From the NCBI GenBank assembly GCA_023387755.1, contig JAEWHO010000051.1, positions 1-31,692 on the forward strand: 31,692 nt of DNA. Direction: 5' to 3'. Positions 22,713-28,842 of the stretch are shown piece by piece. Every line of letters begins with the position of its first letter. Within the stretch, counting starts at the first letter, position 1. A program made the position numbers and the translations under genes. A model generated the notes under the pieces. The model was not told where the DNA came from and did no database searches. It saw only the letters and a list, made by a program, of their open reading frames with translations. This DNA comes from Actinomycetes bacterium (lineage in GTDB: Bacteria; Actinomycetota; Actinomycetes; Actinomycetales; Actinomycetaceae).

Positions 22713-24197
22713 TTATTCGGCGCGGTTAATTCGACGCCGCCGCCGCGGCCGGCGCCTGCGGCTGCCGGTTGCGCGCTCGCCGTCGCCGTTCCCACGCTCA
22801 CCGGCGCGCTTCCCACGCTCACCGCTGCCGCGGCTGCCTCGGCCACTACGCCGACCACCCCGGCGTCGGCGGGCATTACCGGTCTCACCGAGGTCTTCAA
22901 TCTCCTCCGCATCCAGACCGGCCCGCACGCGCTCGCTGGGTGGCAGGATACCGGTGACATCTCGCGGAATATTGAGGTCAGTGTAGAGATGATCGGAGGT
23001 GTGGTAGGTCTCTGCGGGCGCGCCAGCCCCCAGCCCAAGGGCCTTATCAATGAGCAGCCACCGGTGGGTGTCATCCCAATCTACGAACGTGACCGCTACT
23101 CCGGCGCGGCCGGCCCGGCCAGTACGGCCTATGCGGTGCAGATAGGTTTTTTCGTCGTCGGGGCACTGGTAGTTAATAACGTGGGTGACGTTCTCGACGT
23201 CAATCCCGCGGGCAGCCACATCGGTGGCTACTAGGACGTCCACTTTCCCGGAGCGGAAGGCGCGCAAGGCCTGCTCACGCGCCCCCTGGCCGAGGTCTCC
23301 GTGCAGGGCCGCGGCCGCGAATCCGCGGTCTTCCAGCTCGGCGGCCACCTTCGCGGCGGTGCGTTTAGTGCGGGTAAAGACGATCGTTAAACCGCGGCCT
23401 TCAGCCTGCAAGATACGCGCCAGCATTTCCACCTTATTGAGTGCGTGCGCGCGATATGCCACCTGGGTGACGGCATCGACCGTGGCGGTGGTATCGGTGG
23501 GATCCTGGGCGCGGATGTGGGTTGGTCGCGTCATATAGCGCCGTGCCATCGCGATTACCGCGCCCGGCATGGTGGCCGAGAACAACATGGTATGGCGGGT
23601 GGCCGGGGTAGCGGCCAGCAGCGCCTCCACATCGGGCAGGAAGCCCAGGTCAAGCATCTCGTCGGCTTCATCGAGTACGACGGTGGCAACCTTCGACAGA
23701 TCCAAGATTCCGCGGCGCAGCAGATCGAGCATCCGGCCCGGAGTGCCCACCACAACGTCAGTACCCCGCTCCAGTTCTTTAATTTGCGGCTCGAAGGCCC
23801 GTCCTCCGTAAATCTGGGTGATGCGTACCCCCAGTTGGCGGCCAGCAGTGGCAAGATCACCCGCAACCTGCACCGATAATTCGCGGGTCGGCGCGATGAC
23901 GAGTGCTTGCGGGGCGGTGTGCGCGGCGTCGTCGAGACGGTTGAGTAACGGCAAACCAAAGCCGAGCGTTTTACCGGTGCCGGTTTTGGCTTGGCCGATA
24001 ATATCCTGCCCGCTCAGCGCCACCGGCAAGGTAAGGGCTTGGATTGGGAAGGCCGTGGTGATCCCGGCGTCGCTGAGCGCGCGCACGATCTCCTCACGGA
24101 GCGGAAATTCACTAAAAGCCGGGCCGGTTGGGGCGGTGGTCGTATCGGCGGCGACGGGTGCGCTGCCCTGGCGGACAATACCGCTGGTCTCAGACAT
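22713..24197 (-). CDS. rhlE: DEAD-box RNA helicase (RhlE-like)
   Basis: A 494-residue ATP-dependent RNA helicase. In order: Q-motif region (FSEFPLREEIV... TAFPIQ, 28-53), Walker A AKTGTGKT (70-77), PTRELSVQV, DEAD at 176-179, SAT at 207-209, then the second RecA-like domain with ARGIDVENVTHVINY and HRIGRTGRAGR. The C-terminus (about 435-494) is a basic Arg/Gly-rich tail ending in a run of arginines, fitting nonspecific RNA binding. A leader of about 125 bases with two stable hairpins precedes the ATG, as is common for cold-responsive RNA helicases. It is divergent from the MiaE_2-like gene, the arrangement I recall for M. tuberculosis Rv3211/Rv3210c. Confidence 0.92.
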   Translation of the reverse strand: MSETSGIVRQGSAPVAADTTTAPTGPAFSEFPLREEIVRALSDAGITTAFPIQALTLPVALSGQDIIGQAKTGTGKTLGFGLPLLNRLDDAAHTAPQALVIAPTRELSVQVAGDLATAGRQLGVRITQIYGGRAFEPQIKELERGTDVVVGTPGRMLDLLRRGILDLSKVATVVLDEADEMLDLGFLPDVEALLAATPATRHTMLFSATMPGAVIAMARRYMTRPTHIRAQDPTDTTATVDAVTQVAYRAHALNKVEMLARILQAEGRGLTIVFTRTKRTAAKVAAELEDRGFAAAALHGDLGQGAREQALRAFRSGKVDVLVATDVAARGIDVENVTHVINYQCPDDEKTYLHRIGRTGRAGRAGVAVTFVDWDDTHRWLLIDKALGLGAGAPAETYHTSDHLYTDLNIPRDVTGILPPSERVRAGLDAEEIEDLGETGNARRRRGGRRSGRGSRGSGERGKRAGERGNGDGERATGSRRRRPRRRRRINRAE

Positions 24198-24322
24198 ATG
24201 AACTCTCTATCATTTGCGAATGCTGCCCCCAACGGGCGTCGGGGGAGGGCAGCCGATCGCACATATCCCTGAGGTGCGCCACGCTGGCGCGAAAAACACA
24301 ACTAACGACCGGTCAGCCTGTC
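24198..24322 (-). promoter_or_regulatory. Long structured 5' leader of the DEAD-box helicase
   Basis: On the minus strand the predicted leader contains a 6-bp hairpin GCGCCA-GCG-TGGCGC (24290-24276) preceded by TTTTT, and a 7-bp stem GCTGCCC/GGGCAGC (24253-24222) with a C/G-rich interior, 25 bases before the ATG. An AGAGAG near the start may be the ribosome-binding site. No known riboswitch is recognised. Confidence 0.4.
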
Positions 24323-24328
24323 CCTACC

Positions 24329-24357
24329 ACTGTAATGCCCCGGTGGGGGTGCGTCGA
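24329..24357 (-). promoter_or_regulatory. Probable promoter of the DEAD-box helicase
   Basis: Minus strand: -35 TCGACG (24357-24352), 17 bases, -10 TACAGT (24334-24329), giving a start point near 24322. Confidence 0.45.
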
Positions 24358-24413
24358 ATATGGCGGCCCGGCGCGCTTGAGTGCCGTTGCGCCGCAGAAC
24401 GCCGCCAGACCAC

Positions 24414-24419
24414 TACAGT
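24414..24419 (+). promoter_or_regulatory. -10 element for a leaderless MiaE_2-like transcript
   Basis: TACAGT, six bases, then GTG 24426. The predicted start point is the G of the start codon. The GGAGG just before the GTG is too close to serve as a Shine-Dalgarno. Confidence 0.45.
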
Positions 24420-24425
24420 GGAGGG

Positions 24426-25022
24426 GTGACCACCTCATCTGCAACCCCGGCCATCCTTTCGGCCTGCCTTCTGTCGGGCTTTACTTCCTTGGCCGACGAC
24501 GCCGCGCACGCGCCCACGCGCGCGGTCAAACTCGCCTTGGCACAGATGGCTGCGCAGGAGGTGGCAGCGGCGGTGACACTGGAGGAGCAGTGCGAATGTG
24601 GTGGCCCCGCCCGCCGGCAAACGGAACTCGCGATTGCTGATTTTCACCGCCGTGCCCGCCCCCAGGACTGGCCGGAGCGGCTCGTGAAAACCTATGTGGC
24701 CGGGTGCCTGCTGCGGGATTTGCTACAGGACGTGACCGCCTCCGATGACCGGCTGCCGCGCACTGTGGTGGAGCATTACACCACCTCCTCGTTGACGGAG
24801 CTGGTATTAGCTGAACTGTCTGAACCGATCGCGGCCGACCCCCAGTTGGCGGCGCGTCTATCCCTGTGGGGGCGCCGCGTTATGGGGGAGGTGCTGGCGA
24901 TGGTGCGGCACTTGGTGAACCAGGTGCCGGATATCCTCCCAGCCGACCGAGCCGCCGGGGAAATCGCCCATCTCACGAAAGCCCATTCGGCCCGAATGGG
25001 GGCGTTGGGGCTGACCGCTTAG
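24426..25022 (+). CDS. Ferritin-fold, MiaE_2-like protein
   Basis: A 198-residue all-helical protein of the family named tRNA-(ms2io6A)-hydroxylase-like (MiaE_2, M. tuberculosis Rv3210c-like). Family landmarks are ADDAAHAP (23-30), LALAQMAAQEVAAA (37-49), a DFHRRARPQDWPERLVKTYVAG stretch (72-93, given in part), and LSLWGRRVMGE (145-155). Where diiron ferritin-like enzymes have ExxH, this protein reads E45-V-A-A, so a functional diiron site and true MiaE activity are doubtful. The start is GTG 24426, chosen because a TACAGT -10 lies six bases upstream and the family alignment begins there; the open frame continues 15 codons upstream. The stop codon is inside a terminator hairpin. The real function is unknown. 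Confidence 0.8.
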   Translation: MTTSSATPAILSACLLSGFTSLADDAAHAPTRAVKLALAQMAAQEVAAAVTLEEQCECGGPARRQTELAIADFHRRARPQDWPERLVKTYVAGCLLRDLLQDVTASDDRLPRTVVEHYTTSSLTELVLAELSEPIAADPQLAARLSLWGRRVMGEVLAMVRHLVNQVPDILPADRAAGEIAHLTKAHSARMGALGLTA

Positions 25023-25050
25023 CAGGCGGTGGTCACGGCCTGCTAAGCGG
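25015..25050. terminator. Bidirectional terminator overlapping a stop codon
   Basis: CCGCTTAGCAGGC (25015-25027) pairs perfectly with GCCTGCTAAGCGG (25038-25050) around a 10-nt loop. The left arm contains the TAG (25020-25022) of the MiaE_2-like gene. It also lies 14 bases after the convergent DUF3107 stop. Confidence 0.75.
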
Positions 25051-25064
25051 CACATGCCCGCGGG

Positions 25065-25289
25065 CTAGCTCAGGGAGAAACCAACCTGACGCTGCTCCTG
25101 TTCCCCAACCAAGACTGCTCCGATGCGCGCCGGATTCACCACCAGCACCCGCTCATCTTCCCCTACCAGGCGCAGGGCGCTTCCGCCGGCAAGGGCGTCG
25201 TCCACGGCCTTTTCAATCTCAGCTTGGGTGCCCTGCACCTTGAAATTCAGTTCGCGGGCGATATCGGCAAGGAAAATCGTAACGTTCAT
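25065..25289 (-). CDS. DUF3107 small conserved actinobacterial protein
   Basis: A 74-residue protein starting MNVTIFLADIARELNF, of the DUF3107 family (M. tuberculosis TB9.4/Rv3208A-like), unknown function. The pattern is strand, helix (TQAEIEKAVDDALAGG), then strands (LRLVGEDERVLVVNPARIGAVLVG, given in part), with no cysteine, signal or membrane segment. The ATG is preceded at exactly six bases by TACAAT, so the mRNA is probably leaderless; there is no Shine-Dalgarno. It is divergent from adnA, with 160 bases between the starts. Confidence 0.9.
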   Translation of the reverse strand: MNVTIFLADIARELNFKVQGTQAEIEKAVDDALAGGSALRLVGEDERVLVVNPARIGAVLVGEQEQRQVGFSLS

Positions 25290-25295
25290 AGCCCC

Positions 25296-25301
25296 ATTGT
25301 A
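25296..25301 (-). promoter_or_regulatory. -10 element for leaderless DUF3107 transcript
   Basis: Minus strand TACAAT followed by six bases and the ATG at 25289. This near-consensus -10 puts the start point on the start codon. No good -35 is visible. Confidence 0.55.
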
Positions 25302-25420
25302 GGCGGGGCCAGACGTAGGGTCCGCCGATCCTGGCTGGGTTCGCTGCCGGCGGAGAGGTCAGCCAACGACTTCACTGGTATCACCGGTAATCCTGGGAAT
25401 TTTATGCGGCACTTGTGTTT

Positions 25421-25443
25421 TTGTCGGAGGTATCTGTTGAGAT
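25421..25443 (+). promoter_or_regulatory. DNA-damage (RecA-NDp/PafBC-type) promoter of adnA
   Basis: TTGTCGGAG (25421-25429) matches 8 of 9 positions of the mycobacterial RecA-NDp element TTGTCRGTG. Exactly 8 bases later comes TGAGAT (25438-25443) in the place of TANNNT, off only at the second base. Six bases further is the adnA ATG, so the start point would be the A of the ATG and the transcript leaderless. Confidence 0.55.
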
Positions 25444-25449
25444 AGAGAT

Positions 25450-28400
25450 ATGCGATTTCAACCGGTGTCCGCGCCCCGTACAGGCCCTGCCGCAGTGCGT
25501 CTTTCCGCAGGTGTCCTCACCCCTGTACAGGAGGCATTTGTTACCTCCGCACAGCCGTGGGCCGCGGCGTGGGGTGCCCCCGGGACCGGGAAGACGACGG
25601 CGGTCATCGCCAAGGCGCTGTATGAGATTGAAGCGGGCAATACCGCACTCGTTCTTACTCGCAACCGGTTGGCTGCGGACGCCGTTCACACCGCACTAAG
25701 TGAAGAGTTGGGCGATCTCACCCCCGCTCGCACCGCACATACGGTCTCTTCCCTGGCCTTCGCGCTGTTGAGCTATGAGGCTAAGAACGGCCTGCTGGGG
25801 GCAGTGACCGCCGCCCCCAAAATGGTGACCGGCGCGGAGACCGACGCGCTTATTGGGCAGATTATTCAGCACTTCAGCTCACCGGGGCGGCCTACCAGTG
25901 CCGCGGAACGTGCGCCGGGGGAGTCCGGAGGTAGCAGCGCGCAACAGCCTGTGACCTACACACCTGCCTCACCAACAAGTGCAGCCTTCGAGTCGGCACT
26001 GCGTGAGGCCGGGCTTCCGGCGGAGGTCATGCAGTTATCCCAATTCCGCTCAGAGTTACGCGATGCGCTCATGCGCGCTGAGGAAGCTGGGCGTAGCTGG
26101 GAAGAGATCAGCGCACTCTCCACCGAATACGGCATTGCGGCCTGGCAACTCATCGCGCAGGTTCTCAAACAGTATGAGGAAGTGCTGGCGCTGGCAGCCG
26201 GTACTGAGGACCAAAGCGAACGCTTGGATGTCTCCGCCATGGTGTATGCCGCCGCCGCACGAATTCCGCAATGGCCCGGCGCAGCTAGCCACCTGCCCGA
26301 CTGTCTGATCATCGACGACGTCCAGGAGATTACCGCCGCGGGATGGGGCCTCTTGGACTCTTTGAGCAGCTGCGGGGTGCGCATTGCGCTGGTTGGTAAT
26401 CCCGATCAGGCAGTCGAGACTTTCCGTGGGGCCGCTGGCCGCGAGATGGCTGACTTTGACGATCCGCTAGTTTTCGACGTCGATTTCACCCATGACCCGG
26501 CCATTACCGGTTTGCTCACCCGCCTGGCTGAGCATATCGGGGCATTTGGTGCAATCGTCCACCGGCACCCTGACGCTGAGCGTGAGGCCGGGAATGATGC
26601 TGTTGCTGCCCACCTCGTAACTTCTAGTGCGCGCGAGCAGTACCATGCCGTCAACCTCGTGCGCTCCTGGGTACTCACCGGGCGGGCGGAGCATGCCCTG
26701 GCGGGGGACGCACCACACGAAGCTTCGGCCACTGCTACCGGCGCGCACTTGGAGTACCGAGATATCGCCATCATCACGCGCTCGTCCTCCCTGGCAGCCG
26801 GGATGGCCAATGCCTTACAGGACGCCGATATCCCCGTCGTCACCACCCAGACTGGGGTGCTGCTCAAAGCTGAGCCAGCGGTCATTCCACTACTGAAAGC
26901 AGCTCGGATAAGTATTTCGCGGGAAGCCATTATCCGCGACCACTTGGCACCTGTCATCGTTGGCGACGCGGATGATCAGAGCGGGCAATACACTCCCCAA
27001 ACGGTCGAGTATCTAACCGACCTGCGCCGAGGGCTGGAACAGTTGCTGGCAAGCCCCTACGCCCGGGCAGATAGTGTGACCCTGCGGCGCATTCAGCGCT
27101 ACTTCGGGCAAGAAACTGACACCTGCGGGCATATTCCGGCATGGCTGCGTACCACCGTCAGGCTCATTGAGGGGTGTATTAATCCTGCCGTGGCCGCCAC
27201 CCTACCCCCAGAATTGCGTGACCCAGTGCTCCGCGTTGCCACCATGGTCGAGCAGGGGTCCGCCGTGGCGGACCAACCAGCACATAACGTCTTATGGAGT
27301 ATCTGGCAGGCAGCAGGAGTGGCAACCCCGTGGCAAGAAGCCGCACTCCTGCCCGGTCGGCAGGGAGAAATCGCCAACCGCAACCTCGATGCTGTGATGG
27401 CGCTTTTCGAAGCCGCTGGGGTCCACGCCGAACGCAATTATGGTGCTACCGCTGATGTCTTCTTAGATTGGGTGGATGAACAAACCGTAGCCTCCGACTC
27501 TCTTGCAGAACGCGGTAGACAGCCCAATGCGGTCAGTGTCCTCACCGTCGCTCAGGCGGCCGGCCGGCATTGGCCCGCAGTCATTATTCCGGGTATCCAG
27601 GATGGCAGTTGGCCGGATCTGCGGATTCGCGATTCGATCTTGCAGTGGCAATTGTTAGCAGACGTCCTGGCCGGTCGTCCTGTCCTGTCAGGCAAAGAAG
27701 CTTATCGGGCGGCCCTGGCCCAAACCCGCTCCGATGAGATGCGGATGCTGTTGGCTGCCGTAGGTTGCGCTACACGTCACCTCGTGATGACGGCAGTAGA
27801 CGACGGCGAGACCCTACCCTCGCCATTCTTCACCCTGCTGGGGCTAGAGTTAAATCCCGTTCGAGGTAGGCGAATCCTGACTGAGCGAGGGATGATTGCG
27901 CGCATGCGGGCAGCTCTCGAGGCGGGAGTGCTAACCCGACCAGAAGAGCAAAGACTAGCGGCTCTCTTGGCTGACTACGCCGCCGCAGGGTGTACTGAGG
28001 CAGATCCGCGCCGGTGGGCTGGTGCGTGGGACGTCACTACGACGGCGCCATTGCTGACCGAAGACCAGACGTTGAATGTGTCTGCCTCCCAGGTTGAAAA
28101 TGCTCTGAAGTGTCCCCTTCAAGTGTTTCTCACCCGCGCGGGGGCGGATACCGATGACACTGCCCATCGGGACGACGGCACCATCGTTCACGCCATCGCT
28201 GAACGCTTCGCTATGCGGGCCTTGGAACTACCAGAAGCCGAGCGGGAAGAACAGTTGCGCACAGAGATGCTCACAGCGTTAGAAGAGATGATGCAGGACT
28301 ACGAACTACCGCGCAATGCCACGTTCGAAATGACCCTACGCCAGCGCAAACTACGGCACCATATCGAGGCCCTGGCGAGCTATCTAGCCCAGCATCCAGT

Positions 28401-28842
28401 ACCTGCGCAGGTCGAAAAATGGGTGCAGATACACCACGACGGCGTGACTGTAAGAGGGCGGGTCGACCGCTATGAAGATACCCCTGATGGCACCGTCATT
28501 GTGGACTTCAAAACCGGGAAGGCATGCACAAAGCGGGAGGCCGCAGAAAACCCGCAGCTAGCCCTCTATCAGCACATCACGCGCCATCAGCGGGGCGGAG
28601 ACGACGGCGGTGTCGGGGTTGCCGGAGCACGCTTGGTATTCGTCCAAAAATCCGGGGAGCCCAAGAGTCTCCCACAACCGCAGATCCCTCCCGAAGATGA
28701 TCCAGTGCCCGGTTATCTGACTCAGATGCGGGCCGCCTACCAGGGAAACACGGTGGCTGCTTCCATCGATGAGGGTATGTGCAAGAACTGCATCGTCAAG
28801 AGTTCATGCCCGCTGTACGAAGAAGGAATGCGCTGTGTCTGA
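25450..28842 (+). CDS. adnA: AdnA-type helicase-nuclease subunit
   Basis: An 1130-residue subunit of the actinobacterial AdnAB double-strand-break resection machine. The N-terminal UvrD-like motor has Walker A GAPGTGKTT (42-50), motif II IDDVQE (288-293) instead of DExxD, and motif III VGNPDQAVETFRGA (315 onward). In motif VI (762-783) the usual TRAR reads GCAT, so the arginine finger position is C773. The C-terminal RecB-like nuclease is intact: GRVDR with D1006, VDFK with D1019 and K1021, and QLALYQ. Cysteines C888 and C1111-x2-C1114-x5-C1120 form an iron-staple pattern. So this subunit probably cuts DNA, while its motor may be weak. An in-frame stop 10 bases upstream fixes the region of the start at ATG 25450; the promoter suggests a leaderless mRNA. 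It overlaps adnB by 8 bases. Confidence 0.92.
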   Translation: MRFQPVSAPRTGPAAVRLSAGVLTPVQEAFVTSAQPWAAAWGAPGTGKTTAVIAKALYEIEAGNTALVLTRNRLAADAVHTALSEELGDLTPARTAHTVSSLAFALLSYEAKNGLLGAVTAAPKMVTGAETDALIGQIIQHFSSPGRPTSAAERAPGESGGSSAQQPVTYTPASPTSAAFESALREAGLPAEVMQLSQFRSELRDALMRAEEAGRSWEEISALSTEYGIAAWQLIAQVLKQYEEVLALAAGTEDQSERLDVSAMVYAAAARIPQWPGAASHLPDCLIIDDVQEITAAGWGLLDSLSSCGVRIALVGNPDQAVETFRGAAGREMADFDDPLVFDVDFTHDPAITGLLTRLAEHIGAFGAIVHRHPDAEREAGNDAVAAHLVTSSAREQYHAVNLVRSWVLTGRAEHALAGDAPHEASATATGAHLEYRDIAIITRSSSLAAGMANALQDADIPVVTTQTGVLLKAEPAVIPLLKAARISISREAIIRDHLAPVIVGDADDQSGQYTPQTVEYLTDLRRGLEQLLASPYARADSVTLRRIQRYFGQETDTCGHIPAWLRTTVRLIEGCINPAVAATLPPELRDPVLRVATMVEQGSAVADQPAHNVLWSIWQAAGVATPWQEAALLPGRQGEIANRNLDAVMALFEAAGVHAERNYGATADVFLDWVDEQTVASDSLAERGRQPNAVSVLTVAQAAGRHWPAVIIPGIQDGSWPDLRIRDSILQWQLLADVLAGRPVLSGKEAYRAALAQTRSDEMRMLLAAVGCATRHLVMTAVDDGETLPSPFFTLLGLELNPVRGRRILTERGMIARMRAALEAGVLTRPEEQRLAALLADYAAAGCTEADPRRWAGAWDVTTTAPLLTEDQTLNVSASQVENALKCPLQVFLTRAGADTDDTAHRDDGTIVHAIAERFAMRALELPEAEREEQLRTEMLTALEEMMQDYELPRNATFEMTLRQRKLRHHIEALASYLAQHPVPAQVEKWVQIHHDGVTVRGRVDRYEDTPDGTVIVDFKTGKACTKREAAENPQLALYQHITRHQRGGDDGGVGVAGARLVFVQKSGEPKSLPQPQIPPEDDPVPGYLTQMRAAYQGNTVAASIDEGMCKNCIVKSSCPLYEEGMRCV

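Noticed and set aside
22491..23234. 247-codon plus-strand frame with a Pro/Thr/Ala-rich, surface-protein-like translation
   Set aside because: It is the reverse complement of the basic C-terminal tail of the DEAD-box helicase and part of marC in another frame; composition is an artefact of the Arg/Gly codons.
25402..25689. Minus-strand 95-codon frame over the adnA start
   Set aside because: It is an antisense shadow of the conserved AdnA Walker A region, with no independent evidence of coding.
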